Of a stretch of DNA of 64,000 nt, positions 45,859 to 55,042 are shown piece after piece. The stretch spans positions 142,271-206,270 of the forward strand of contig JAJPGZ010000013.1 of the NCBI GenBank assembly GCA_021325495.1, read 5' to 3'. The stretch comes from Spartobacteria bacterium. Lineage in GTDB: Bacteria; Verrucomicrobiota; Verrucomicrobiia; Chthoniobacterales; UBA10450. Position numbers and translations under genes: made by a program. How positions within the stretch are numbered: the first letter of the stretch is position 1; the number at the start of each line of letters is the position of its first letter. The notes under the pieces were generated by a model that saw only the letters and a list, made by a program, of their open reading frames with translations, was not told the DNA's origin and did no database searches.

Positions 45859-46574
45859 ACGGAGCGGCGCCGTTTCTCAGTTGTCGCGAGATCGAGCGGT
45901 ATCTCGGCGAAGACGAATCGCGCGTGCACGCCTTGCGCGGTGTTTCACTCGATGTCGAACCGGGAACGGTGCACGCGGTCGTTGGTCCGTCGGGCTGCGG
46001 CAAGAGCACGCTCCTTTATATTCTAGGCTTGCTCGACAACCCCGATGCCGGCGCCGTCTTTCTCGAGGCCGACCCGGTCTCGCATTTGCCTAACGACGAG
46101 CTCGCGAAGAAACGCAACGAGTTCATCGGATTCATTTTTCAATTTCACTTTTTGATGGAGGACTTCACCGCCGAAGAAAACGTGATGATCCCGATGCGCC
46201 GTCTTGGTCAGTTGTCCGAGGAGGCGATGCGATCACGCGCGGCCGAGTTGTTGGAACATGTCGATCTTGCCGATAAACGCGATCGTCCCAGCCGCCATCT
46301 TTCCGGCGGCGAGCAACAGCGCGTCGCTATCGCGCGCGCCTTGGCGAATGAGCCGCGCGTCATTCTCGCCGACGAACCGACCGGCAATCTCGACACCAAA
46401 AATTCTCAGCGCGCTTTCGAATTGCTCCAGCGCATCGTGCAGGAACAGCAAAAGGCGCTCTTGTTAGTCACTCACAATCCGCTTATCGCCGAAGCGTGCG
46501 ATTGGGTGCACGAAATGAAGGATGGCCGCATCATCGCGAGCCATCCGCGCGCGCTGGCCGCGCCGGTTTTCTAA
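45855..46574 (+). CDS. ABC transporter ATP-binding protein, LolD/MacB type
   Basis: 239 residues from the ATG at 45855, inside the permease stop; the frame extends upstream but has no reason to start there. Walker A is GPSGCGKST, the Q-loop is [18 protein letters not shown], the signature is LSGGEQQR, and Walker B is [12 protein letters not shown] with the H-loop LVTHN. It completes the tolC-tolC-adaptor-permease-ATPase unit. The 3' end overlaps by 44 bases a gene on the opposite strand. Confidence 0.95.
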   Translation: MNGAAPFLSCREIERYLGEDESRVHALRGVSLDVEPGTVHAVVGPSGCGKSTLLYILGLLDNPDAGAVFLEADPVSHLPNDELAKKRNEFIGFIFQFHFLMEDFTAEENVMIPMRRLGQLSEEAMRSRAAELLEHVDLADKRDRPSRHLSGGEQQRVAIARALANEPRVILADEPTGNLDTKNSQRAFELLQRIVQEQQKALLLVTHNPLIAEACDWVHEMKDGRIIASHPRALAAPVF

Positions 46575-47424
46575 AACGGTCGCGCAAACGCGGCGAGAAC
46601 ACGTTCCAACTTTCAGCGAAATACGCGATGGTCGCGTTGTTATTCGCGCGGCGTCCGTCCGGCACGTCGTGCAACGTCATCGTGCGTCGCTGCGCGCGCA
46701 CCGTCCGCATCATCGCTGATGTCGGCACGACATACTTGTCGATCTTGCGCCGATCCAGCCAACCGCTGATCCAAATGTCATCCATGTAAAACGCGCCGCT
46801 CGGCGCGCTCGCGTAATCCCACAAGCGCTCATCGAAAAATCGCGGCTGAATGAAATAACTTCCGCATCCCGTGACGACCGCGACTTTGCGCGGCTCGCGA
46901 ATGCGATCGCCGAAAACCAATTGCGGACGACGCCAGCGCAGATCGTTAGGCATGGGCGCGCCGCGAAAACAAAGCGCCGCCTCCGGCAGTTGCGCGTGAT
47001 AAAATAAATACGTCTCCAGCGCGTCGCGTGGATAAACGCGATCGTCATCGACCACCATCACGAGCGTGTCACCATCGCCAGCCGCGAGCTCGCGGTGTAT
47101 CGCCGGAATAAATTTCGTCGCCGGTCCCCAATCGATTTCGCATCGGATGATTCGGACCTTCGGAATGCACGCGATGAATTCGGGAATGATGTAGCCACGC
47201 TTTTGCCGAATCGAAAACTCGGGCACCGCGACCACGATTTCGTCCGGCGGCCGCGTTTGGTTAACGAGACAATCAAGCGTCGGCTGAAGATTCCCGATGC
47301 GGTCCGGTAATGTCGTAAGTGAAGCGATTACGCGCCGCGAAGTATTCGGTCGGGCCGCGAGCAGATCACTGATGAATCGCCGCTGGCTTCTCCCGCGCAA
47401 GATCGACATGTTCAAGATCGACAT
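46531..47424 (-). CDS. Predicted glycosyltransferase (GT2-like)
   Basis: About 297 residues. The chosen start (47424) opens with MSILNMSIL, encoded by two tandem copies of the dispersed word, so an ATG at 47409 could also be correct; the frame is open further upstream but there it only shadows the divergent gene. The core has an acidic patch VVDDDRVYPRDAL like the DxD of GT-A transferases, and the segment SLTTLPDRIGNLQPTLDCL, in which a Cys-rich donor pocket is not evident. Family assignment is tentative. It is divergent from the GT-C gene at 47458 with only 33 bases between. Confidence 0.55.
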   Translation of the reverse strand: MSILNMSILRGRSQRRFISDLLAARPNTSRRVIASLTTLPDRIGNLQPTLDCLVNQTRPPDEIVVAVPEFSIRQKRGYIIPEFIACIPKVRIIRCEIDWGPATKFIPAIHRELAAGDGDTLVMVVDDDRVYPRDALETYLFYHAQLPEAALCFRGAPMPNDLRWRRPQLVFGDRIREPRKVAVVTGCGSYFIQPRFFDERLWDYASAPSGAFYMDDIWISGWLDRRKIDKYVVPTSAMMRTVRAQRRTMTLHDVPDGRRANNNATIAYFAESWNVFSPRLRDRFRKPARPARADGSR

Positions 47425-47457
47425 CGTCCCCGAACGTACCACATTGTCCGCCTTCGC

Positions 47458-48876
47458 GTGAACCATCGCCTCAAAGCTGCGTTCATTTTCATCGCCGCCT
47501 CCGCGCTCTACTTCCTCACGCGCACACCCGCGCTCGACGAACACGACTCGGTGCAATTCGCCATGGGCATGCTCGACTTCAACATCTGGAACGACCAACC
47601 GCACGCGCCCGGTTATCCGCTTTTCATTTTTCTCGGCTGGCTCGCGCAGAAATTTTTCGGAATCGGTCCCGAACTTTCCATGCACATTCTTTCGGCAATT
47701 GGCGGCGGCCTCTTCGTCGCGATCTGGTTCCTCATCGTTCGCGCGCAATTCAATGAGCGCCTCGCCTGGTGGACAACCATTTGCCTAACGATCACGCCCG
47801 CGATCTGGATGACCGCAACCAAAACGCTCACCGATTCTCTCGCCTGTGGATTGTTGGCCGCTGAAATCTTTTTATCGCTTTCGTCACCCGTCTCAGCCGC
47901 GTTGCTTGGTGCGGCGGCATGCGGAGTTAGACCGCAATTGTTTCCGGTCGCACTCGTCATTTTGCTTTGGCCTTGGCGCGGCCAAATGAAGTTGTCGATC
48001 TTAGCGATTGCCATTCTGATTCTCGGATGCGCGGCCTGGCTTTTGCCGATGAGCTACACGCAATGGCGATTGCATCCCGAGATTCCGTTCTGGTCTGTCT
48101 TCCCCAAACTCGCGTGGCACCAATGGCAATGGCGACTTGATAAACCCGGAGTCTACGTCGGCGCCGGCGATTGGAGCGCGAAATATCTCGGCACGCGTGC
48201 CGCGTTTCATTTTCTCGGTTGGTTCGGTCTCGGCTTTGGCTTGATCAAATCGCCCGCGATTTTTCTAATAGGGGTCACGATTGTCATCGGCGGTTTCGTT
48301 TCGTATTTCGCGCGCGTCGCCAAACGCGATGGTGAATTCTGGCGGTTTCATGCGCCGTGGGCGCTTACGCATGTCGCCATCATTTTCATCACGCTTTCAC
48401 CGGCGCAACGTTACTACGTCCTGATTTTTCCGTTGCTGCTCGTTCTGCTTCTGCGCGGATTTTTGAATTTGCCTGCGCCGTGGAATCGCAGCGCCCTTGT
48501 TCTCCCAGTGATGCTGGCCTTCGTGAGCGTGCCGCTGGCGATCGATAATCATCGCAATGAACCACCGGCGTTGCGTGTTGTTCGATTCGTTAGCCAATTA
48601 TATCCGCAAGATCGGCGACACGATGTCGTGCTGCTCTTCAACAAAGCCCGCCGTCATGCGCAGTGGTATGCTCCGGAATTCGTTACCGTGCACGACACAC
48701 CGCCGGACGAGCTCGGGAAAATTTGCGCGCGCGCGACCGCGGTTTACACCGATGACGCGAAGGCGCCGTTGCCGGCGGGCTGGCGTCGTATTCCGCTCGT
48801 CATCTTTATGCGGTCGGGCATCATCTATTGGAAACATCACGCCGTGGAATTGTATCTGATCGATCGTGGCCGCTGA
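47458..48876 (+). CDS. Polytopic GT-C glycosyltransferase-like protein
   Basis: 472 residues from a GTG. At least nine hydrophobic segments and a first loop with LDEHDSVQFAMGMLDFNIW, an acidic pair typical of polyprenyl-phosphate-dependent GT-C enzymes (PMT/ArnT/DUF2723-like). HAPGYPLFIFLGWL is also characteristic. A soluble C-terminal tail (about 370-472) follows the last membrane segment. It begins the plus-strand operon that leads to the flippase, SDR and inositol-lipid genes. Donor and acceptor are unknown. Confidence 0.75.
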   Translation: MNHRLKAAFIFIAASALYFLTRTPALDEHDSVQFAMGMLDFNIWNDQPHAPGYPLFIFLGWLAQKFFGIGPELSMHILSAIGGGLFVAIWFLIVRAQFNERLAWWTTICLTITPAIWMTATKTLTDSLACGLLAAEIFLSLSSPVSAALLGAAACGVRPQLFPVALVILLWPWRGQMKLSILAIAILILGCAAWLLPMSYTQWRLHPEIPFWSVFPKLAWHQWQWRLDKPGVYVGAGDWSAKYLGTRAAFHFLGWFGLGFGLIKSPAIFLIGVTIVIGGFVSYFARVAKRDGEFWRFHAPWALTHVAIIFITLSPAQRYYVLIFPLLLVLLLRGFLNLPAPWNRSALVLPVMLAFVSVPLAIDNHRNEPPALRVVRFVSQLYPQDRRHDVVLLFNKARRHAQWYAPEFVTVHDTPPDELGKICARATAVYTDDAKAPLPAGWRRIPLVIFMRSGIIYWKHHAVELYLIDRGR

Positions 48877-48877
48877 C

Positions 48878-50401
48878 ATGCCGAACACTTTGCCAAATGC
48901 GATTGTCGATCTTGCGCAGACGGGCGCAGATGACACGCATCGCGAACTGAAACGGGGCGCGTGGCTCAACACGCTCGCGATGATGACCTCGAATTTTCGC
49001 GCGATCTTTACCATCCTCATCGCGCGCTTGCTCGGCCCGGTTTCGTTAGGCCTTTTTTCGGTGGCGTGGGGCGCGACCGATTGGATTAGCAAACTCGGCG
49101 TGATCGGACTCGACGACGGCGTGACGACATTCGTCGCGCGGGCGAATGCCAGCGGCGATAAATTTCTCGCGCGCCGGCTGCTTCGAATCGCCGCCGGCCT
49201 AAGCGTCACGCTGTCGTTCGTCGTGGCAACATTGTCGATCCTGGCGCTGCGTTTTTTCGGTTCGCGTTTGCGCCTGCAACCGGAACTCGTTTCCGCGTTG
49301 AGCGTGATTCTTTTCGCGTTGCCAGGCATCGCGCTTTACCGCATCAGCACTTCGGTCTCGCGCGGCATGAAAGTGATGGAGCACGACATTTACTCGCGTG
49401 GCTTCACCGAATCCGGCGTGACGACGCTGGCCTTTCTCGCCGCATTTGCCCTCGGCTCGCGAATCTTTGCGCCGGAGATCGCGGCCATCGTTGGCACGTG
49501 GGCATCGGGTCTGGTCGCATTCGCGCTCGCGTCGGGATTGTTCCGCCATTTGCCTAACGAAACCCGTGCAAGATCGACATCTACTCTCGCGCGAGATTTG
49601 TTGAGCTTCTCGCTGCCGATCGGCGCGGACCAATTTTTGAATGCGTTCATCTGGCGCATCGATGTGATTTTGCTCGGTTGCCTCGTCAATCGCGTTCCCG
49701 GCGTCACCTTGACGACGCTCGGCATTTACGGCGCGGTCGTCGGACTCGCGAACGGATTACGAAAAGTGAGCCAGGCGTTCACGCCGATTTTTACGCCGGT
49801 CGTTGCCGGCATGACTGCGACCGGCGCGCACGATCGCGCGATGGCGACGTACGCACAGCTCGCGCAATGGATGTTGTGGATCCTGCTGCCGTTCGTCTTC
49901 GTCCTCGCGATTGCCGGAAACACGATTCTCCTCGTGTTCGGCCAAACATTTCAAAACGGCAGCCAATGGCTCGCCATTGTCACGATCGCATGCGCGACGA
50001 ACGCATTCATCACTTTGGGCGAGACCGTGATCATGGTGCAACGACCGCGATTGAATCTTTTGAATTCGTTCATCACTTGCATCGCCGGCTTCGTGATAAC
50101 GTACATGTCGATCTTGTATTTCGGCGTGCTCGGCGCTGCGCTCGGAATTCTCGCGACCTATTTAATTCAGGGCGTAATTCGCAATCTCATGCTGCGATTT
50201 GTTTTCCACTGGCATAATCCGTGGCACAACGTCTCGCCGCCAATTCTGGCGGCTGTGGCGGCGGGCATTCCCGCAATGGCGTTGCGTGTAATTTGGCATG
50301 GATCCGCCGGGCAGCTCGCCGCCGTCGCGACCTTCCTCCTCATTTTTGGATTTGAGTGGAACCGGCACCGCTCGCTTCGCATTCGCCTAACGAACGCATG
50401 A
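48878..50401 (+). CDS. Polysaccharide/lipid flippase, Wzx/MATE type
   Basis: About 507 residues from an ATG one base after the previous stop; the track-open frame begins four codons earlier. Twelve or more hydrophobic segments, with the family start WLNTLAMMTSNFRAIFTILIARLLGPVSLGLFSVAW split across the first helices, as in Wzx, RfbX and MOP-superfamily exporters. It probably moves a lipid-linked glycan or glycolipid across the inner membrane. Its stop overlaps the ATG of the SDR gene (ATGA), tying it to the inositol/sphingolipid genes. Confidence 0.85.
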   Translation: MPNTLPNAIVDLAQTGADDTHRELKRGAWLNTLAMMTSNFRAIFTILIARLLGPVSLGLFSVAWGATDWISKLGVIGLDDGVTTFVARANASGDKFLARRLLRIAAGLSVTLSFVVATLSILALRFFGSRLRLQPELVSALSVILFALPGIALYRISTSVSRGMKVMEHDIYSRGFTESGVTTLAFLAAFALGSRIFAPEIAAIVGTWASGLVAFALASGLFRHLPNETRARSTSTLARDLLSFSLPIGADQFLNAFIWRIDVILLGCLVNRVPGVTLTTLGIYGAVVGLANGLRKVSQAFTPIFTPVVAGMTATGAHDRAMATYAQLAQWMLWILLPFVFVLAIAGNTILLVFGQTFQNGSQWLAIVTIACATNAFITLGETVIMVQRPRLNLLNSFITCIAGFVITYMSILYFGVLGAALGILATYLIQGVIRNLMLRFVFHWHNPWHNVSPPILAAVAAGIPAMALRVIWHGSAGQLAAVATFLLIFGFEWNRHRSLRIRLTNA

Positions 50402-51189
50402 AACGGATATTTTTGACGGGCGCGAGCGCGGGAATTGGTCGGGCAATCGCGCAAGCATTGAGCGAACGCGGCTACGAAGTTTGGGGCACGTCGCGAGACA
50501 TTCAGCGCATCCCGGTGTTGCCGCGGGTGCATCCGGTGCAACTCGACCTAACGAATAACACTTCAATCGACACCGCATTCAGGAACGCATTGAGCGAAGC
50601 CGGACATTTCGATGTCGTCATCAACAACGCGGGCAGCGGTCACTTTGGTCCGGCAGCGTCGTTGCCGGCGGAGATTTTGACCGAACAATTTCAAGTTCTC
50701 GTTTTCGGTCAGATTCGTTTGTTGCAGCTCGCATTCGAATCGATGCGCACGCGCGATCACGGATTGATCGTCAACGTCACCTCGCTCGCGTCGCGTTTGC
50801 CGGTCCCGTACATGAGCGCGTACAACGCGGCGAAATCGGCGCTCGCGATGTTCACCATGACGATGCAACTCGAGCTCGGTGATTCGCGCGTTCGTATTGT
50901 CGATCTTCAACCGGCGGACATTTCCACCGACTTCAACGATCGCGTCGCGCGCAGTGGTAGCGATGATGCGCGCGTCGCGAAAACGTGGACTGCGGTCGAG
51001 AAAAATATGAAGAACGCTCCGCCGCCTGCGCTCGTCGCGCGCCGCGTTTGCGCTTTGATCGACAACGACAACCCGCCGCGGCGCGTGACCGTGGGCGACG
51101 CGTTTCAGGCTGGCATCGCGCCGTTCATTTTCCGATTTCTGCCGCAACGTTTGCGACTCTGGGGCCTGCGAAAATATTACGGCATATGA
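50398..51189 (+). CDS. Short-chain dehydrogenase/reductase; candidate 3-ketosphinganine reductase
   Basis: 263 residues. The classical SDR motifs are complete: TGASAGIG (7-14), NNAG (76-79), catalytic S129 and Y142xxxK146. A trailing region (FRFLPQRLRLWGLRKYYGI) suggests membrane association. In yeast and animals the second step of sphingolipid synthesis is an NADPH-dependent SDR (KDSR/TSC10). This gene overlaps the flippase and the inositol-1-phosphate nucleotidyltransferase by four bases on each side and faces the SPT operon. The role is inferred from context, since SDRs are functionally diverse. Confidence 0.72.
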   Translation: MKRIFLTGASAGIGRAIAQALSERGYEVWGTSRDIQRIPVLPRVHPVQLDLTNNTSIDTAFRNALSEAGHFDVVINNAGSGHFGPAASLPAEILTEQFQVLVFGQIRLLQLAFESMRTRDHGLIVNVTSLASRLPVPYMSAYNAAKSALAMFTMTMQLELGDSRVRIVDLQPADISTDFNDRVARSGSDDARVAKTWTAVEKNMKNAPPPALVARRVCALIDNDNPPRRVTVGDAFQAGIAPFIFRFLPQRLRLWGLRKYYGI

Positions 51190-51926
51190 AAACGCTTTCC
51201 GAAGCGGTGATTTTGATGGCGGGGATCGGGTCGCGATTGCGCGTGCATCACAAGGATTTTCCGAAACCTCTTACACCGGTGCGCGGGCGACCCTTGATTT
51301 CGTACACGATCGATGCGTTAACACGCAGCGGCATTCGCGCGATCACCGCCGTCGTTGGTTACGAAAGTGAAGCGTTGATGCGCGGCGTAAAAACTTTGAT
51401 GCCGCACGATGTGCAACTTCGTTTCGTGGAGAACCGCGAATGGCGAAAGCAGAATGGAATTTCGCTGCTGGCGGCGAAGGACGTCGTGACCACGCCGTTT
51501 TTTCTAACGATGAGCGATCACATCTTCGACGCGGCGATTGTCGATCTTATCCGTGAAGGCGGCGCGCGCGATCAGTTGAGCATCGCGATCGACCGCAAGC
51601 TTGATTCAATCTTCGACATCGACGACGCGACGAAAGTGCAAACGCGCGGACGCGGGATCGCGGGCATCGGGAAGGATCTGCAGCAGTTCGATGCCATCGA
51701 CACCGGCGTGTTCGTTTGTCCGCCCGAAATTTTTGCCTACTTGGAGCGCGCGAGACGCGACGGCGATTGCAGCCTAACGGATGCCGTTCGTCTCATGGCG
51801 GCGGAGGACAAGGTCCGTTGCATCGACATCGGCAACGCATGGTGGCAGGACGTGGACACGGCGGAGATGCTGCAACAGGCGGAGAAGATAATTGCGCGCA
51901 CCGGCTCGGTCGTGACCGCGGCATAA
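51186..51926 (+). CDS. Nucleotidyltransferase, CTP:inositol-1-phosphate cytidylyltransferase-like
   Basis: 246 residues. The N-terminus ILMAGIGSRL is the nucleotide-binding GxGxR motif, and FPKPLTPVRGRPLI supplies the conserved lysine and sugar-nucleotidyl loop. The TMSDHIFDAAI segment holds the metal-binding aspartate. The same fold occurs in IPCT, which makes CDP-inositol from inositol-1-phosphate and CTP. Coupling with the next gene, a CDP-alcohol phosphotransferase, and an ino1 gene at 39481 point to CDP-inositol, but glucose-1-phosphate-type substrates cannot be excluded. The stop overlaps the next ATG (TAATG). Confidence 0.72.
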   Translation: MKTLSEAVILMAGIGSRLRVHHKDFPKPLTPVRGRPLISYTIDALTRSGIRAITAVVGYESEALMRGVKTLMPHDVQLRFVENREWRKQNGISLLAAKDVVTTPFFLTMSDHIFDAAIVDLIREGGARDQLSIAIDRKLDSIFDIDDATKVQTRGRGIAGIGKDLQQFDAIDTGVFVCPPEIFAYLERARRDGDCSLTDAVRLMAAEDKVRCIDIGNAWWQDVDTAEMLQQAEKIIARTGSVVTAA

Positions 51927-53059
51927 TGAGGCGCAGCTGCATCGTGCTCGCCGCCACGCCGACGGCGTCCGTTGAACTCGGGGGCATTTTCATTCTCGAG
52001 CGACTGCTGCGCACATTGCAACGTTGCGGAATCGAGCGTCCGACCATCATTTCCGGTGCGGCTAAGCCAGATGCGATTGTCGATCTTGCACAAAGTCGCG
52101 ATGAACTCTTCCTCGCCGTCCGCGGCGACACCGTCATCGACGTGCGTCTATTGAGATTCTTATTAGAAGAACAGCGCGCGATCGCACTGATTGATTCGGC
52201 CAATTTTTGCGGCGCCGCAGTTTTGCCGCGCGACATGCTGGCAAATATCACGGCTGAAGCGATCCCTGTTGCCGGCTTACCGAAGATCGACATCGACGAT
52301 TTGCCACTCTACTCGCCGGAGTTACGGCGCAACTTGCGGCCATTTTGGTTTTCGCCCGCGGCCATCGCGCAAGATCGACAACGAGTGGAGCGCGCATTGA
52401 TCGACGCCACGCAAAAAGGCGCGCAGGATTTCCCGGCGTTGCTGCACGCGCCGATCGAAAAATTTCTCGTCGGGCGTTTGTGCAGGACGCGCATCACGCC
52501 GCATCAATTAACGATCGCGTGGATCATTCTCGCCTTCGCCGTGACGATGCTGTTCGCGACCGGCCATTTTGGCTGGGGCATCGCGCTCGCGTTCGTCATC
52601 GGCATTCTCGATGGCCTTGATGGAAAACTCGCGCGCTTACGCGTGGAAACTTCGGACGTCGGAAAACTCGAACACCGTTTCGATTCGTTCTTTGAAGTGG
52701 CGTGGCCTTCTGTCATTGCGCTTTACCTTGTGCGCTCCGGGCAATTGCCCAACGCGTTTGCGTATCTCGCGCTCCTCATCACCGGCCAAATTGACGATGG
52801 TCTCGCCAAAGGCGCGATCTACGACGCCTTCGCAAAATTAAACTGCGAACCGAACCTGTTCGATCGCGTCGTGCGACTTTTCGGCGGACGCCGAAATGTT
52901 GTCATTTGGATTTTGCTGATCGCGGTAGTGCTCGGCGCGCCGGCAAAAGGATTTATCCTGATGGCGTGGTGGCAGATCGCGACGGCGATTGTCGATCTTC
53001 CGCACGCCCTCTGGCTGCGTTCGCGATTACGAATGAATCAGGAAATCGCGCGCCGGTAA
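51926..53059 (+). CDS. Fusion: degenerate nucleotidyltransferase-like domain plus CDP-alcohol phosphotransferase
   Basis: 377 residues. The N-terminal ~170 residues look like a sugar-nucleotidyltransferase that has lost the GxGxR and PKPL motifs. From about 180 on, a CDP-alcohol phosphotransferase follows with at least five membrane segments and DGLDGKLAR. The usual third aspartate of D(x)2DG(x)2AR(x)8G(x)3D(x)3D reads as histidine (GKLEHRFD), so catalysis may differ. Bifunctional IPCT/DIPPS proteins of thermophiles have the same domain order, which supports an inositol-phosphate transfer role. The 3' end overlaps the convergent GNAT gene by 22 bases. Confidence 0.78.
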   Translation: MRRSCIVLAATPTASVELGGIFILERLLRTLQRCGIERPTIISGAAKPDAIVDLAQSRDELFLAVRGDTVIDVRLLRFLLEEQRAIALIDSANFCGAAVLPRDMLANITAEAIPVAGLPKIDIDDLPLYSPELRRNLRPFWFSPAAIAQDRQRVERALIDATQKGAQDFPALLHAPIEKFLVGRLCRTRITPHQLTIAWIILAFAVTMLFATGHFGWGIALAFVIGILDGLDGKLARLRVETSDVGKLEHRFDSFFEVAWPSVIALYLVRSGQLPNAFAYLALLITGQIDDGLAKGAIYDAFAKLNCEPNLFDRVVRLFGGRRNVVIWILLIAVVLGAPAKGFILMAWWQIATAIVDLPHALWLRSRLRMNQEIARR

Positions 53060-54174
53060 ATGCGGTAGGTCTTGTAACGCTTCGCGCCCATCGCTTCGAT
53101 GAAACGGTTCACCATGACATTATCTTCTAGCGTCATGCTCAACTCCGCGCCGGTGTAGCCGCGCTGAAACGCGGCATCAATCACGTCGAGCACGAGCATT
53201 TCGGCAATGCCGGCGCGCCGATATTTTTCGAGAATGCCGAGCGCAACGAGCCGGCCGGTGCGGATCTTCTTTTGGTAGTAGAGAAGTTTCGCCAGTCCGA
53301 TCGGCAGGCCGAAGGTCGTTAGGCGACCGTTTTTCAAATGACGCAGCGCGACGTTGATATCAGGCACGGCGAGAACGAAACCGACGGGGGCGCCGCTAAT
53401 TTCGGCGATGAGCGTGCCGGCCGGGACGATGAGCGGTTTGAGTTCTCGCGCCATGTGCACCGCTTCGGCTTCGGTGAACGGAACGTAGCCCCAGTTTTTT
53501 TCCCAGGCCTGATTGAAGACCGAAATGATGCGACGGCTTTCTTCTTCGATCTTTTTTTTGTCGATCTGGCGAATCGTTAGGCCGTGTTTGCCGGCGCGGG
53601 CGGCGGCGATGTTACGCAATCGTTTGGCGGATTCGCTGAATTCGGAAAACCACCACGCATACCAATCTTTTTCTTTGGCAAACCCCGACCGTTCGATCAA
53701 ACGCTCGTAATAAGGCGGATTGTGCGCAGTCAGCAGCGTCGCCGGATGTTCGAAGCCGTCGATCAACAATCCGCAAACATAATTCGTGGAGTAATCGATC
53801 GGGCCGATCATTTCGGTGCGACCTTTTTGTTTCAGCCAGGTGTCGGCGGCATCGAACAATGCTCGCGCAAGATCGACATCGTCGATGCACTCGAAGAGGC
53901 CGAAGCAACCGACGTTCGATTCGTGGATGGCATTATAGCGCGTGTCATCGCTCGCCATGATGCGCCCTACGATCTCACCGCCGCGCCGCGCGAGAAACAA
54001 AGCCGCGTCGCCGTGTTCGTAAAACGGATGTTTACGATCGAGAAATTGTTTTCGCTCGATGATGAGCGGCGGCACCCACGCGGGATCGTCGCGATAAATG
54101 CGCCAAGGAAATTTAATGAACGCGTCGCGATCGCGACGCGACGAGACCGGCGAAATTTCGATCGGTGCCGTCAC
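53038..54174 (-). CDS. GNAT-family acyltransferase; candidate bacterial ceramide synthase
   Basis: 378 residues from a GTG that overlaps the previous stop (GTGA). The N-terminus has KFPWRIYRDDPAWVPPL (21-37), then GRIMASDD, IGPIDYSTNYVCGLLIDGFEHP and a C-terminal acetyl-CoA-like fold (GILEKYRRAGIAEML). The FPW...DPxWVPPL family is widespread. Caulobacter ceramide synthase (bCerS) is also a GNAT-type protein, reported in published work as convergent with the eukaryotic enzyme; I recall this, and the close relationship should be checked. Lying in the SPT operon, it is the best candidate in the window for N-acylation of the sphingoid base. Confidence 0.65.
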   Translation of the reverse strand: MTAPIEISPVSSRRDRDAFIKFPWRIYRDDPAWVPPLIIERKQFLDRKHPFYEHGDAALFLARRGGEIVGRIMASDDTRYNAIHESNVGCFGLFECIDDVDLARALFDAADTWLKQKGRTEMIGPIDYSTNYVCGLLIDGFEHPATLLTAHNPPYYERLIERSGFAKEKDWYAWWFSEFSESAKRLRNIAAARAGKHGLTIRQIDKKKIEEESRRIISVFNQAWEKNWGYVPFTEAEAVHMARELKPLIVPAGTLIAEISGAPVGFVLAVPDINVALRHLKNGRLTTFGLPIGLAKLLYYQKKIRTGRLVALGILEKYRRAGIAEMLVLDVIDAAFQRGYTGAELSMTLEDNVMVNRFIEAMGAKRYKTYRIYRRAIS

Positions 54175-55040
54175 ACAGAGCGTAAGAGCCGACGCGCGAG
54201 AGTTTCCTGCTGCACGATGAGAAACAGCAGAAGGAGGTTCATCGGCAAAATTTCGAGCAAGAAGAACCAGGTCGGCCGATCGAGCACGAGGAAGATTAAA
54301 AGGAAAAGCATACGCGTGTTCGTCATCAATAAGCTCCAGCCTCGGAGCATTGGACGCGCGGAATTGCAAAATGGCGTCGCGAATTGTGTGCGCGGTTCGT
54401 CGCGCAAACGTCGAAGATTGGGCCCGATCACTTCCTGCTGACGGGTGAAGTTCAGATAAAGCAGCAACAAAAAGCGGTGCAGACCGGAGGCGCGTCCCCG
54501 TTCTTCGCGCAAGATCGACATCGTGTCCCAGTCATTGTTTCTGGCGAAATAAAGGTACGCACTTCGAAAATAATCGGCCGCGCCGCCTTGCAGCGCGTGG
54601 CTCAGCACCGCGATGGCGGCGAGCAACCAAACAAATGTCGATCTGGTCTCACTCCAGGCCCGCAGGGTGAGGTGAAGATAAATGTTCGCGAAGATGATGT
54701 GATCGACCACGCTGTCGATGACGCGGCCCTGGCGGCTTTGCCGATTTGTTAGGCGCGCGAGCTGGCCATCGGCGTTATCGAGCGCATTCGCGAAAACGTG
54801 TAGGAAAAAACCGACGAGGTTGATCGCGATGCTGCGATAGAAATAGAGATGGCCGCCGATGAGGCCGAACACTCCGCCGAGTAAAGTGACCGCGACGGGC
54901 GACCAGTTCAGTCGCGCGAAAAACTGCGCCAGCCAGAAGCCGACGCGGCGATAGAAGAGAAGATCGACAATTCCTTCGACGTCGCGGCTTTTGTAGGTCC
55001 GCTCGATCTCGTTAGGCGTTTCCGCGAGCGGGGCGTGCAC
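54171..55040 (-). CDS. CDP-alcohol phosphotransferase; candidate ceramide head-group transferase
   Basis: 289 residues from a GTG two bases after the SPT stop; an ATG-led frame upstream only overlaps SPT. The full signature is present: D88, D91, G92, A95, R96, G105, D109 and D113. About six membrane segments. The family joins a phospho-alcohol from a CDP-activated donor to a lipid alcohol, or the reverse. Drosophila ceramide phosphoethanolamine synthase belongs to this family, so use of ceramide as acceptor has a precedent. Placement between SPT and the GNAT gene suggests that the product is a phosphosphingolipid; inositol as head group is an inference. Confidence 0.8.
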   Translation of the reverse strand: MHAPLAETPNEIERTYKSRDVEGIVDLLFYRRVGFWLAQFFARLNWSPVAVTLLGGVFGLIGGHLYFYRSIAINLVGFFLHVFANALDNADGQLARLTNRQSRQGRVIDSVVDHIIFANIYLHLTLRAWSETRSTFVWLLAAIAVLSHALQGGAADYFRSAYLYFARNNDWDTMSILREERGRASGLHRFLLLLYLNFTRQQEVIGPNLRRLRDEPRTQFATPFCNSARPMLRGWSLLMTNTRMLFLLIFLVLDRPTWFFLLEILPMNLLLLFLIVQQETLARRLLRSV

Positions 55041-55042
55041 GT

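Noticed and set aside
51716..51926. Extended start of the fusion protein at 51716
   Set aside because: The region is the 3' part of the nucleotidyltransferase gene in another frame; the ATG at 51926 lies in its stop codon.
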